Assembly (NCBI GenBank): GCA_049325055.1
Contig: JBMOPB010000024.1
Span: 124,001 to 188,000, forward strand
Length of the DNA stretch: 64,000 nucleotides
Source: BRHc4a sp049325055
Lineage (GTDB): Bacteria > Bacillota > Desulfotomaculia > Desulfotomaculales > Desulfocucumaceae
Direction: 5' to 3'
Each line of letters starts with the position of its first letter. The stretch's first letter is position 1. A program made the translations under genes and the position numbers. The notes under the pieces were generated by a model. It searched no databases and was not told the origin of the DNA. It saw nothing but the letters and a program-made list of their open reading frames with translations. This document shows positions 51,390-60,371 of this stretch, piece after piece.

Positions 51390-53117
51390 ATGCCGTGGGA
51401 ATTGACATTACATCTGGCGGAGAAATTAGGTATCGTTGCCACAATTGCCTTTATACTTTCCAGGACAAAGGTATTCCAGCGTCTGATTTCAGAATCCCTG
51501 AGCCCGGTAGACAAGGCGCTGCTGGTACTGATTTTTAGCGCAGAAGCCATTGTAGGAACCTATACAGGCATATCCATTCAGGGAGCACTGGCCAATTCCA
51601 GGGTGGTCGGCATCATGGTGGCCGGCCTTTTAGGCGGGCCCTTTATCGGTGTAACAGTGGGCGCGATCGCCGGTATCCACCGCTACTTCCTGGGCGGCTT
51701 TACAGCCGCATCCTGTGGCATTGCTGCCGTAGTAGAGGGCCTCTTTGCCGGTTTGCTGTACAGGCTGAACAATGGAAAGCCGGTGCCCTGGTATTTTGCG
51801 CTGGTGGCTGGAATGGCGGGCGAGGCAGTTCAAATGCTCATTATTCTTTTAATGGCCAGGCCCTACGAAAGTGCTGTAACTCTAGTAAACCAGATAGGGC
51901 TGCCTATGATCCTGGTAAACTCCATAGGTATTGCTGTGTTTATGCTGATTGTCAGCAGCGTTCACGAGGCAAGGCAGCGCATCGCGGCTGTACAGGCCGA
52001 GAAGATACTGAATATTGCCTCTGAAACTTTACCCCACCTGAGGCAGGGGTTAAGCCGGGAATCCGCCAGGGCGGTGGCGGAACTTATATATAAATCGGCT
52101 AAAGTGAGCGCTGTAGCCATTACCGACAGCGATTCAATACTGGCCCACATGGGACTGGGGGAAGATCACCATCTCCCGGGAATGTTCCCGCTTACCAGCA
52201 TTACCGCTACCGCTATGAAAACCGGAGAAACTCAGATTGCCCGCTCCAAAGAGGAAATCAGTTGTGGCAATCAAAATTGTAAGCTGGCCTCGTCGGTGGT
52301 GGTTCCACTGAAGCAAAACAAGCGAGTCATAGGGGCGCTAAAACTGTACAAAGACAGGAAAGACGCCATTACCGCCCTCGATCTAAGGCTGGCCAAGGGG
52401 CTGGCGGACTTATTTTCCACCCAGTTGGAACTGGGTGAGTTGGAGAGGCAGGCCAGACTGGCCGCCAAGTCAGAGCTAAAGGCATTACAGGCCCAGGTAA
52501 ACCCACACTTTTTATTTAATTCGTTAAACACTATTGTTTCACTGGTAAGGACGCAGCCTGAATCAGCAAGGGATTTGCTGGTCAAGCTTGCCAACTTCTT
52601 CAGGCATACCTTGAGTCAACCGGACAGGCTGGTAACCCTGGGAGAAGAGCTTGCCTTTACGCAAGATTACCTGGCCATTGAAAAAGCCCGCTTTGGGGAA
52701 AAGCTGCAATACCGGATAAATATTTCCGAGGATGCCGGAAAGTATTATATACCCTTTTGCACTATTCAGCCGCTGGTTGAAAATTCGGTAAAACACGGCC
52801 TGAAAGAAAAAGAAGATGGCGGCAATGTGGAAATATCCATACTATGCAATGAAGACACCCTTGAAATAGAAGTCACGGATGACGGTGTCGGTATTCCCTA
52901 TGCGGAACAGGAAAAGGTACTGCAGTACAGGTACGGTAAAAATACCGGCATAGGGATGTCCATTGTAAACTCCAGGCTGGCCGGGTTGTTTGGCAGTAAA
53001 CACGCCCTGCAAATAAAAAGTAAGCCGGGCGCCGGTACCTCTATAAAGTTTAAGCTGCCCTTGCTGACAGACAGAAAGGATGTATTGGATGAAAAATTTA
53101 AGGGTATTGGTTGTTGA
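51390..53117 (+). CDS. LytS/BtsS-type sensor histidine kinase
   Basis: 575 residues. The 5TM-LYT receptor domain (about 1-190), a GAF-like domain (about 215-345), and a LytS kinase domain with phosphoacceptor His in QVNPHFLFNSLNTIVSLVR and ATP site PLVENSVKHGLKE, DDGVGIP, GIGMSIVNSRL. AAAGGTGG precedes the ATG. Homologues (LytS, BtsS) sense extracellular pyruvate or membrane potential. The CstA-family transporter two genes on supports pyruvate or peptide sensing. Confidence 0.92.
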   Translation: MPWELTLHLAEKLGIVATIAFILSRTKVFQRLISESLSPVDKALLVLIFSAEAIVGTYTGISIQGALANSRVVGIMVAGLLGGPFIGVTVGAIAGIHRYFLGGFTAASCGIAAVVEGLFAGLLYRLNNGKPVPWYFALVAGMAGEAVQMLIILLMARPYESAVTLVNQIGLPMILVNSIGIAVFMLIVSSVHEARQRIAAVQAEKILNIASETLPHLRQGLSRESARAVAELIYKSAKVSAVAITDSDSILAHMGLGEDHHLPGMFPLTSITATAMKTGETQIARSKEEISCGNQNCKLASSVVVPLKQNKRVIGALKLYKDRKDAITALDLRLAKGLADLFSTQLELGELERQARLAAKSELKALQAQVNPHFLFNSLNTIVSLVRTQPESARDLLVKLANFFRHTLSQPDRLVTLGEELAFTQDYLAIEKARFGEKLQYRINISEDAGKYYIPFCTIQPLVENSVKHGLKEKEDGGNVEISILCNEDTLEIEVTDDGVGIPYAEQEKVLQYRYGKNTGIGMSIVNSRLAGLFGSKHALQIKSKPGAGTSIKFKLPLLTDRKDVLDEKFKGIGC

Positions 53118-53859
53118 TGACGAGCAACCTGCAAGAGATGAACTGATTTTTTTATTACGGAAATTCCCCGGTCTGAAGGTGGTGGGAGAAGCGGAAAGCG
53201 GGCTGAAAGCAATAGAAAAAGTTAAAGAGCTGAAGCCCGATGTCGTATTTATGGATATAGAAATGCGATCGGTAAACGGCTGCGAAGCGGCGCAAAAGAT
53301 ACTAAACAGGGAAGCCCCCCCGCTGATCGTGTTTGCCACGGCTTTTAACACACATGCCATTGAGGCCTTTGAAATGGGCGCGGTGGATTATATACTGAAG
53401 CCTTTTGAAGAGTCCAGGATAAAAAATACGGTTGAAAGGATCAACAGGCTAAGTGAACAATCATCTGACTGGTCCCGCGCGGTGGAACAGGTGCGCCTTA
53501 TTATCAACAAAGAAAAGCCAATAATTAAAAAGATTGGCCTGGAGAAAAACGGGCTTATTGTAATGGTTAATTTTTCGGAAATAGTATTAGCCGAGGCAAA
53601 TGATAAAACCGTAACGGTTACCACCAGCCACGGCAAATTGCTGTTTCCGGGCAACTTGTCGGAACTTGAAAGCCGGTTATGCAAGCCTCCATTTTTGAGG
53701 GTGCACCGCAGTTTTATTGTTAACCTTGAACAGGTAACCGGAGTTATACCCTGGTTTAAGGGTACCTACTGGCTGACCATGGACAATTCCGGGGAGATGC
53801 GTGTGCCGGTAAGCAAAAGCATGGTGAAAACTTTAAAGGATTTGCTGAATATTGTTTAA
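53089..53859 (+). CDS. LytTR-type response regulator
   Basis: 256 residues from ATG 53089 (AAAGGATG upstream), overlapping the kinase gene by 29 bases. Receiver domain with VLVVDDEQPARDEL, phosphoacceptor VFMDIEM and VDYILKPFEESR; C-terminal LytTR DNA-binding domain (IVLAEANDKTVTVTTSHGK, FLRVHRSFIVNLEQVTGV). It probably activates the CstA-family gene downstream. Confidence 0.93.
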   Translation: MKNLRVLVVDDEQPARDELIFLLRKFPGLKVVGEAESGLKAIEKVKELKPDVVFMDIEMRSVNGCEAAQKILNREAPPLIVFATAFNTHAIEAFEMGAVDYILKPFEESRIKNTVERINRLSEQSSDWSRAVEQVRLIINKEKPIIKKIGLEKNGLIVMVNFSEIVLAEANDKTVTVTTSHGKLLFPGNLSELESRLCKPPFLRVHRSFIVNLEQVTGVIPWFKGTYWLTMDNSGEMRVPVSKSMVKTLKDLLNIV

Positions 53860-53919
53860 GTAAAAGCTACCGGGCCCACGAGCCGGCGGCTTTGCTTAAC
53901 TAAAAACAACCAAAATCTC

Positions 53920-53949
53920 AGGGTCGCTAACAGCGGCCCTTATATTTTT
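53920..53949 (+). terminator. Terminator between the response regulator and the transporter gene
   Basis: AGGGTCGCT-aac-AGCGGCCCT (9 pairs, one G-U) followed by TATATTTTTC. Confidence 0.8.
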
Positions 53950-53959
53950 CTATTCACTC

Positions 53960-53990
53960 ATCAATTTTATATATCCACTCCAAAATTGAT
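53960..53990 (+). promoter_or_regulatory. Inverted repeat upstream of the CstA-family gene
   Basis: ATCAATTTT and AAAATTGAT, a perfect 9-base inverted repeat with 13 bases between. It lies 60 bases before the start codon, after the terminator, so it could be a regulator-binding site for this separately controlled gene. Confidence 0.5.
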
Positions 53991-54049
53991 GTTTGACATA
54001 TGGTTAGCCTTTAAAATTAAGCAACAAGCAAAAAAGGAGGTTTCAATGT

Positions 54050-55840
54050 ATGAACGGTTTGTCTCTGGTTATCGGAGCTGCTTGTGTTTTGATTCTGGCT
54101 TACCGTTTTTACGGTGCCTTTATGGCCGCCAAGGTGCTGAGCCTGGACGGCTCCCGCGTAACACCCGCCATACGCTTAAATGACGGCAGGGATTACGTGC
54201 CGACAAACAAATGGGTGGTGTTTGGACACCATTTCGCGGCCATAGCCGGAGCCGGCCCGCTAATCGGACCGGTTTTGGCAGCCCAATTCGGGTACCTGCC
54301 CGGCACTCTGTGGATTCTTATCGGAGCTGTTACCGCCGGTGCCGTCCATGACATGGTGATCATGTTTGCTTCCATACGTTACGACGGTATGTCGTTGGCC
54401 GAGATAGCCAAAAAGGAACTGGGTACTTTTTCAGGATTCCTCACTTCCATAGCTATACTGTTTATACTTGTAATCACCATGGCCGGACTGGCCATAGCGG
54501 TTGTCAACGCTCTCTTCGGCAGTCCCTGGGGTACTTTTACCGTGGGCGTCACCATTCCCATTGCCCTGTTTATCGGCGCTTACCTGCGCTGGATTCGCCC
54601 CAATAAAATCGGCGAGGCCACGGTGATTGGCGTAACCCTGGTATTGCTGGGTGTAATTGTTGGACCTTATGTCCAGCACTCGGCCGCCCTGGCTCCACTA
54701 TTTACCTTTACCAAAGAACAATTGGCCGTAATACTGGCTGTTTACGGTTTCACAGCCGCCGCTTTGCCGGTATGGCTGTTGCTGCAGCCCCGTGACTACC
54801 TCAGCACCTATATGAAAATAGGGGTTATCCTTTTTCTGGCTGTAGGCGTCATTATAGTAAATCCCGTAATCCAAATGCCCGCCGTAACCCAGTTTGTCAA
54901 TGGCGGAGGCCCCATAATCCCGGGTAAGGTATGGCCTTTTATGTTCATAACCATCGCGTGCGGCGCTTTGTCAGGGTTCCACTCCCTTATTTCCACCGGT
55001 ACCACCCCGAAAATGCTGATGAATGAAAAGGATATCCGTGCTGTGGGTTACGGCGGTATGCTGGTGGAATCCTTTGTGGCGCTGATGGCCCTGATTGCCG
55101 CCTCCAGCCTATTCCCCGGCGACTACTTTGCCATTAACACGGCACCCAAGGTGTTCCAGAGTCTCGGCATGGAGGTTAAAGAGATTGCCGCACTGTCGGA
55201 AATGGTGGGCGAGAATGTTGCCGGACGCCCCGGCGGCGCGGTATCCCTGGCGGTTGGCATGGCCCATATCTTTGCCAGCATACCGGGCTTTAAACACCTG
55301 ATGAATTACTGGTACCACTTTATAATCATGTTTGAGGCGTTGTTTATTTTAACTACCATTGACGCCGGCACCCGGGTGGGCCGCTACATTTTGCAGGAAC
55401 TCGGCGGTACCATTTATAAGCCCCTGAAAAATCATAACTGGTGGCCGGGGACAATTATCTGCAGTGTGCTGATTTCCTATGCCTGGGGTTACCTGGTATA
55501 CGGCGGCAGCATTTCAACCATCTGGCCCCTGTTTGGTGTAGCCAACCAGTTGCTGGGCACCATGGCCCTTGCCATCGGCACCACCATGATTATCAGGATG
55601 GGCAAGGCCCGGTACGCCTGGACAACCCTGGTCCCGATGAGTTTCCTGGCAGTCACCACAGTAACCGCCGGATATTTGAATATATTTACCAACTATCTGC
55701 CCAAAGGCAACATTCTGCTGGCTGTAATGTCGGGCATTATGATTGTGCTGGTGATTGCTGTGATAATAGATTCCATTAGAACATGGATTGGTTTATTGAC
55801 GGCGCAAACAAGCGGTAAAAAACAATCCAAAGTTGCTTAA
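54050..55840 (+). CDS. cstA: CstA/BtsT-family transporter (pyruvate or peptide)
   Basis: 596 residues, 16-18 hydrophobic segments. Family motifs: GRDYVPTNKWVVFGHHFAAIAGAGPLIGP split over residues 44-75, SGFHSLISTGTTPKML, GENVAGRPGGAVSLAVGM and FGVANQLLGTMALA. AGGAGG precedes the ATG. CstA was named for carbon starvation and peptide uptake; close relatives BtsT and CstA carry pyruvate. The adjacent LytS/LytTR pair fits the BtsS-BtsR-BtsT arrangement. Confidence 0.92.
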   Translation: MNGLSLVIGAACVLILAYRFYGAFMAAKVLSLDGSRVTPAIRLNDGRDYVPTNKWVVFGHHFAAIAGAGPLIGPVLAAQFGYLPGTLWILIGAVTAGAVHDMVIMFASIRYDGMSLAEIAKKELGTFSGFLTSIAILFILVITMAGLAIAVVNALFGSPWGTFTVGVTIPIALFIGAYLRWIRPNKIGEATVIGVTLVLLGVIVGPYVQHSAALAPLFTFTKEQLAVILAVYGFTAAALPVWLLLQPRDYLSTYMKIGVILFLAVGVIIVNPVIQMPAVTQFVNGGGPIIPGKVWPFMFITIACGALSGFHSLISTGTTPKMLMNEKDIRAVGYGGMLVESFVALMALIAASSLFPGDYFAINTAPKVFQSLGMEVKEIAALSEMVGENVAGRPGGAVSLAVGMAHIFASIPGFKHLMNYWYHFIIMFEALFILTTIDAGTRVGRYILQELGGTIYKPLKNHNWWPGTIICSVLISYAWGYLVYGGSISTIWPLFGVANQLLGTMALAIGTTMIIRMGKARYAWTTLVPMSFLAVTTVTAGYLNIFTNYLPKGNILLAVMSGIMIVLVIAVIIDSIRTWIGLLTAQTSGKKQSKVA

Positions 55841-55860
55841 GATCCATAAATACCGACAGG

Positions 55861-55889
55861 AAGCCTGCCCTCAGAGCAGGCTTCTTAAT
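55861..55889 (+). terminator. Terminator after the CstA-family gene
   Basis: AAGCCTGC-cctcaga-GCAGGCTT then CTTAATT, 20 bases past the stop. Confidence 0.7.
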
Positions 55890-55989
55890 TCTCTGTCAGC
55901 AACTGTCGGACGGTTACTGCAACAGGTATTGTTCCAAAACACTACCGGCGGTTTTATTTTCTGGGAGGTTTCGCGTTTAAAATTAATTA

Positions 55990-56246
55990 TGATATAATAC
56001 AGGAAACATGTCAGTATATAACAAACATCTTGTCCCTATGAAAAGGTAAAGAAAAAAATTCGCACATCTGAAGAGAAAGTATTGCTTATTAAAGCCATAA
56101 TGAAAGATGTTAAACGCTTAGAAAATAAAGGAATTATAAAGAAAAATGGACAATTAATATCTAATGATGATATTGAATTAAATCAAGAGAAAAATATTGG
56201 ATTTGCAATACCAACCAATACAAAAAGGAACGGGCAGGTGATTTCT
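55990..56246 (+). other. AT-rich stretch with a possible broken ORF
   Basis: AT content is clearly higher than in the flanks. Reading frames give KKKIRTSEEKVLLIKAIMKD and NGQLISNDDIELNQEKN, joined to the following mini-gene in frame, but the proper start is not evident: an upstream ATG (MSVYNKHLVP) is off by one frame. It may be foreign or decayed DNA. Nothing else is seen in 55890-56246. Confidence 0.35.
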
Positions 56247-56471
56247 ATGACGATCCGTACGGGGGTGCTGTACAGGCCCAATGACGGCAGGGTGATGACT
56301 CTGCAGCAGACCGGCAGGCCCATGCTTATAAGGGAGTCCACATGATTCTGCAGCCGTCAGACTTCCAGGGGCTGGGAGTTTTACCCCATTAACGAAGAAG
56401 AACTGAACAAACTTGTTTTTATTGACGGAGAATGGTACTTACCATCTTACAAACCCGAAAAATCCGGCTGA
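56247..56471 (+). pseudogene. Small ORF interrupted by an in-frame TGA
   Basis: ATG 56247 has AGGTGAT upstream and gives MTIRTGVLYRPNDGRVM, LIREST, TGA (56343-56345); in the same frame the reading continues FCSRQTSRGWEFYPINEEE and FIDGEWYLPSYKPEKSG to TGA at 56471. A terminator follows at once. Either the gene is broken, or the TGA is read (a small hairpin CTTCCAG-ggg-CTGGGAG lies 16 bases after it). A pair of frameshifts is a third option. Confidence 0.4.
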
Positions 56472-56484
56472 CAAGCATAAAAGA

Positions 56485-56525
56485 GGCTGCCCCAAAGCTA
56501 TACTTTTGGGCAGCCCCTATTTTTA
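56485..56525 (+). terminator. Terminator after the interrupted mini-gene
   Basis: GGCTGCCCCAAA pairs with TTTTGGGCAGCC, followed by CCTATTTTTA. Confidence 0.85.
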
Positions 56526-56580
56526 AGGGAGGACTTGGGCTAAGCAAATTTTAAGAGAATGATGCCTGTAAATAAAACCA

Positions 56581-56847
56581 TTATCCCAGCCAGTTTGGAC
56601 CGTCGAATTTTTTGACACCGCGGTCAGGACCGGTCAGCAGGTCAAGAATGGCTTCCACCGCCTCATAATGTCCCGGCAGCTCTTTTTCCAGTATGTAAGC
56701 CTCACGCCCCGAAACATGGTATACTATTCTTGATCCGGGGGAGCCTATACGCTCCGCCAGACCCTTTGACAGCACCACATCTTCTTTCATATTGAAAAGC
56801 TTGTATTTAACAGTGGAACTGCCACAGTTCAGAACCAGCACTTTCAA
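56581..56847 (-). pseudogene. ackA: Truncated acetate kinase (N-terminus only)
   Basis: 88 residues beginning LKVLVLNCGSSTVKYKLFNM, the first strand and phosphate motif of acetate kinase, with the TTG start eight bases after GGGGAG. Homology holds to about residue 80 (ILDLLTGPDRGV) and then turns into FDGPNWLG and a stop. The family has about 400 residues, so over three quarters of it, with the catalytic site, is missing. Not functional as a kinase. Confidence 0.8.
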
Positions 56848-56966
56848 AATAAACTCTCCCCTGGCAAAGAATGGTGCCGTCATCCGGTTGTTATGACGTA
56901 CGTACCAGTTTACTGCTTGTAGTTAGTATAATTTAAGCTTACACTTTAGTCAACCCTGGAAAAACA

Positions 56967-56997
56967 AAAACCCGATCTCTTTGCTACACCGGGTTTT
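56967..56997 (-). terminator. Terminator after the second gntR
   Basis: AAAACCCG pairs with CGGGTTTT around a 15-base loop; on the minus strand it is followed by TTGTTTTTCC. Confidence 0.75.
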
Positions 56998-57061
56998 ACA
57001 ATTCTACATACCATTCTGTTTTTAACCGGGAAGCCCTGATCACTCCTGTTGCAAAAGTGTC

Positions 57062-57784
57062 CTATCCATGCCTTCTGGTCAGCTTTATACGGAAGGCGTA
57101 CATGTCCGCCCTGAAGATGCTTCTCAGGTATTCTACCAGGTTATCGGCCGGGTCATATGTCAGGCGCTCGACCAGCAGCACGCCGGCCGACTCCTTTATG
57201 TCCAGGTATTCAGCCTCCTCTTTGGTGGGCTGAATGCTGGTAATGATTTGATCGGCTTTCCAAAGCCTTATTCCCAGAGACAGCTCCAGAAGGTCATAAA
57301 TGACCGCGTCATTTAAGTCATATTCTTTTAATTTGAGTCCTATTTCCAGTGGATAATACTGTTTTTCCAGTGCTATGGGGATATCGTTGGCATATCTCAG
57401 CCTGTCTATTTTATAAAACCGGTCAACACCAAGGGTATTGGCCACGCTTTGGGGAGAGGCTTCGATACCCTGGTACAGGAGCTTTGTACCCGGCTTCATT
57501 CCCATGTCCCCGATAATTTCATTATAAGTGGTTATACTGCCCAGCCATTCCTCCACCGGCCTGTGGGATATAAACGTTCCCTTGCCGTGTTTTTTCTCCA
57601 GTATCCCCTCGGTGACCAGGTCCGACACAGCCTCCCGGACCGTGGACCTGCTAACCGAAAACCTGTCCATCAGCTCTCTTTCGCTGGGGATTTTTTCTTT
57701 AAACTGCCCGTTAAGTATCTCGTTCTTAAGTATTTCTTTTAATTGTATATGCAGCGGCAAGGCGCTTTTAAAATCCAGTCCCAA
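57062..57784 (-). CDS. GntR/HutC-type regulator with UTRA domain
   Basis: 240 residues from the TTG at 57784 (GGGGGAG upstream); an ORF to 57826 adds a hydrophobic run that is not part of the family. The wHTH is LHIQLKEILKNEI, IPSERELMDRFSVSRSTVREAV and GKGTFIS; the UTRA domain follows (YKIDRLRYANDIPIALEKQYY). Its target may be its own gene, through the repeat at 57830-57848, or the lost ackA-side operon. Confidence 0.9.
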   Translation of the reverse strand: MGLDFKSALPLHIQLKEILKNEILNGQFKEKIPSERELMDRFSVSRSTVREAVSDLVTEGILEKKHGKGTFISHRPVEEWLGSITTYNEIIGDMGMKPGTKLLYQGIEASPQSVANTLGVDRFYKIDRLRYANDIPIALEKQYYPLEIGLKLKEYDLNDAVIYDLLELSLGIRLWKADQIITSIQPTKEEAEYLDIKESAGVLLVERLTYDPADNLVEYLRSIFRADMYAFRIKLTRRHG

Positions 57785-57829
57785 GGCCAACTCCCCCTCA
57801 TAACACAGCAGTAACAATATTAACAACTT

Positions 57830-57848
57830 TGAATATTATACATATTCA
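57830..57848 (-). promoter_or_regulatory. Candidate operator upstream of the second gntR
   Basis: TGAATAT-tatac-ATATTCA, a perfect 7-base inverted repeat with a 5-base spacer, 46 bases before the start. Confidence 0.45.
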
Positions 57849-57931
57849 TTACAAAATAATCAATTTATTCTAGACTTTTGCTTTTATTACCAGGAGAGCC
57901 GTACTTTAAACGACAATATGCAAAAAAGAAA

Positions 57932-57997
57932 GCTGACTGGCGGTAATTGTTGAAGGGCTGTCAACATCCCCCTGTACATCCGCAGTCAGCGTTTTTT
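57932..57997. terminator. Terminator of the SulP gene, bidirectional
   Basis: GCTGACTG pairs with CAGTCAGC around a long loop with an inner GCGG/CCGC match. T runs follow on both strands (GTTTTTTATA on plus, TTTCTTTTTTGC on minus). Confidence 0.7.
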
Positions 57998-58037
57998 ATA
58001 AAAGTTATTATATTTATAATCAGGTAATTTTTATAAC

Positions 58038-59915
58038 TTACCCTTTTTTCAGCATCACATCCACCGCGTAAAGTTCGGCCTGCAGGAAAGGATCCTCCAG
58101 CAGGCGCTCCAGTATCCCCAGCAGCCTCCGGACCGGCCTCCCCCCGGCCAGTGCCGGAACAGGCGCCGGCCGCAGTTCGGCAGCCTCCGCAGGAACTGCC
58201 CGGACGGCGGCTGGAGCGCCGGAGGCAAGGTACAGCTTTGCGGCAGCCAGGGCCTTGACCAGGGACCCGAAAGCCTCGTTTTCCGAGATGAAAATGTTGT
58301 CCCTCCCCACCAGTCCCACTATGTGCGCCTTTTCCAGGGCGTCCGTCATTTCCGGGCGAGCCCCGCTCAATATAACTCTCTTGCCGTCATTTACCGCCCT
58401 CTTTATAAATGTTTCAATAATCTCCAGCGAAGTGACGTCAATGAACGAAACATGCTTAAGCTTGATTATAAACACCCTTGCTTCCCCCGAATAGGCGCCC
58501 CCCAGCTTCTCGTCAAGGTCCATGGACGACCCGAAATACAGGTTGCCCTCAAGCTGTATGGTTACAATGGGCCGGCCGGGACCTCCGTTTACTCCGGGCT
58601 GAGTCTCTTTAAAGCTCCCGCCCTCCTCCTCCAAAAGCCGCACAGTGGCGTTTCCGGTGTTGTTAAGAAACAGCAGTATGGAGATTATCACCCCTGAATA
58701 TATAGCGTACTCAAGGTCCGGCGCGAACACGGTGGCCAGGAAGGTGACCACCAGCACCGTAGCGTCGTTTTTGTTGGACGTGAACACCGTTTTAACGGCG
58801 TTGCGGTCCACCATCGAATAGGCCACCACCATTATCACCCCGGCCAGTGCCGCGCTGGGTATATACTTGGCGTAAGGGGCCAGGAATATAAGTATGACCA
58901 GCACCGCCAGCCCGGCCAGGACTCCTGCCATCCTGGTCCTGCCCCCGTTCTGGAATGCGATGGCCGACCTGGTGAAGGACCCGGAACCCGCAATACTGCA
59001 GAAGAAAGCCCCACCCATGTTGGCGATCCCCTGCCCTATGAATTCCTGGTTTGAATCCAGCTTCTGCTGTGTCTGGGCGGCGATGGCCTTGGAGATGGAA
59101 ACCGCCTCCACAAGGCCGATAACCGCTATTACCGCCGCCCCCCCGGCAAGGGAGCGGATATTCTCCAGGCTGAAGTCCAGCATGGTAAAGGGCGGTATGG
59201 CCGAGGGTATTTCTCCGGTCAGCTTGATGCCGTATCTGCCCAGGTCCAAAAACATAACCCCAATCACGCAAAATACCAGGGCCAGAAGGGAGCCCGGCAG
59301 GTTTTTGTTTACTTTTTTCAACAGAACCGTCAGCAATATGGTGGCCACACCAAGTCCCAGGGCGACATAGTTGGTCTGGCCGATATGTTCGAAGGTCATC
59401 ATCACTTTTTCAAGTGTGGAGAATTCTCCTTTGGGGAGATTTATGCCCAGCAACTGGTTTAACTGCCCCAGGGCTATGATCACCCCGGCCCCGGCGGTAA
59501 AGCCCACGATCACCGAGTGGGACACGTAATTCACCAGTTTACCCAGCTTTAGCGCCCCCATCAAAAACTGTATTGCCCCCACCATGAATGTAAGAAGGAA
59601 AAGCATTTGATAGAAATTGGACTGGCCCAGGAAAGCCCCCATGGTTCCGGCGATTAAAAGTGATATGGCGTTGGTGGGACCTGTGGCCAGGTGGTTTGAA
59701 TTGCCGAAGGCCGATCCCAGTATAGAAAGAACAATGGCCGAGTAGAGTCCGTAAACCGGGTCCACCCCGGCGATTATGGCGTACGCCATTGATTGGGGAA
59801 GGGCAACCACAGCCACCGTCAGGGCCGCAACAAGATCGTTTCTGAAATACTCTTTGCTATAACCCGAAACAGTCTCAATCAAAGGAAAAAATCTAAATAA
59901 ATTCAATCCTCTCAC
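58038..59915 (-). CDS. SulP-family anion transporter with STAS domain
   Basis: 625 residues. The transport domain has 10-14 membrane helices, with motifs ALPQSMAYAIIAGVDPVYGLYSAIV split over residues 38-62, GPTNAISLLIAGTMGAFL, SGSFTRSAIAFQNGGRTR and LVEAVSISKAIA. A STAS domain lies at about 440-550 (VFIIKLKHVSFIDVTSLEI). The substrate may be sulfate, bicarbonate or another anion. The tail is unusual: an Ala/Pro-rich linker and then LERLLEDPFLQAELYAVD, which recurs in the small gene at 60372. Confidence 0.93.
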   Translation of the reverse strand: MRGLNLFRFFPLIETVSGYSKEYFRNDLVAALTVAVVALPQSMAYAIIAGVDPVYGLYSAIVLSILGSAFGNSNHLATGPTNAISLLIAGTMGAFLGQSNFYQMLFLLTFMVGAIQFLMGALKLGKLVNYVSHSVIVGFTAGAGVIIALGQLNQLLGINLPKGEFSTLEKVMMTFEHIGQTNYVALGLGVATILLTVLLKKVNKNLPGSLLALVFCVIGVMFLDLGRYGIKLTGEIPSAIPPFTMLDFSLENIRSLAGGAAVIAVIGLVEAVSISKAIAAQTQQKLDSNQEFIGQGIANMGGAFFCSIAGSGSFTRSAIAFQNGGRTRMAGVLAGLAVLVILIFLAPYAKYIPSAALAGVIMVVAYSMVDRNAVKTVFTSNKNDATVLVVTFLATVFAPDLEYAIYSGVIISILLFLNNTGNATVRLLEEEGGSFKETQPGVNGGPGRPIVTIQLEGNLYFGSSMDLDEKLGGAYSGEARVFIIKLKHVSFIDVTSLEIIETFIKRAVNDGKRVILSGARPEMTDALEKAHIVGLVGRDNIFISENEAFGSLVKALAAAKLYLASGAPAAVRAVPAEAAELRPAPVPALAGGRPVRRLLGILERLLEDPFLQAELYAVDVMLKKG

Positions 59916-60341
59916 CTTCTAGTAACATCTTTCACATTTGGCCTTAAATTTTTTATCATTTTGTTAAGTTCTATCCGCCTCTCCCCAATGAAACTTCTTG
60001 ATAATAAACAAACAACAATGCCATCACCTTTGTGATTTATTATTTATAGTGAGCTTTGCAATCATATTGTTTTTTGAGAAGTTCTATAAAGTATTTAACA
60101 ATCCTCCCGTAATACCAACATAAACTTAAAAATATTTTAATAAAAAACAAGTTGTGCTTTTCACATGGCAGATATATTGTGAATTTCATAGTATATAAGG
60201 AAGCTTGGGAATTGAATTTTGCAAAAGAATTTGCAGGCCAAATACGAATTGGTATTTTAAATACCAATTCGACAATTTATGACATTTTTTACCCATGGTA
60301 GAGCTGCAACAGATGATTATTTTGCCAGGGAAAAAGCAAAA

Positions 60342-60357
60342 CCCCGCTAAAGCGGGG
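60342..60357 (-). terminator. Terminator after the 54-residue gene
   Basis: CCCCGC-ttta-GCGGGG followed on the minus strand by TTTTGCTTTTT. Confidence 0.9.
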
Positions 60358-60371
60358 TGACAGGGTTATAT

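Noticed and set aside
60040..60267. 75-residue AT-rich minus-strand ORF
   Set aside because: No ribosome site, no recognisable motif and base composition typical of intergenic DNA.
59916..60341. Possible RNA gene in the AT-rich gap
   Set aside because: No convincing promoter, secondary structure or conserved motif could be seen by eye.
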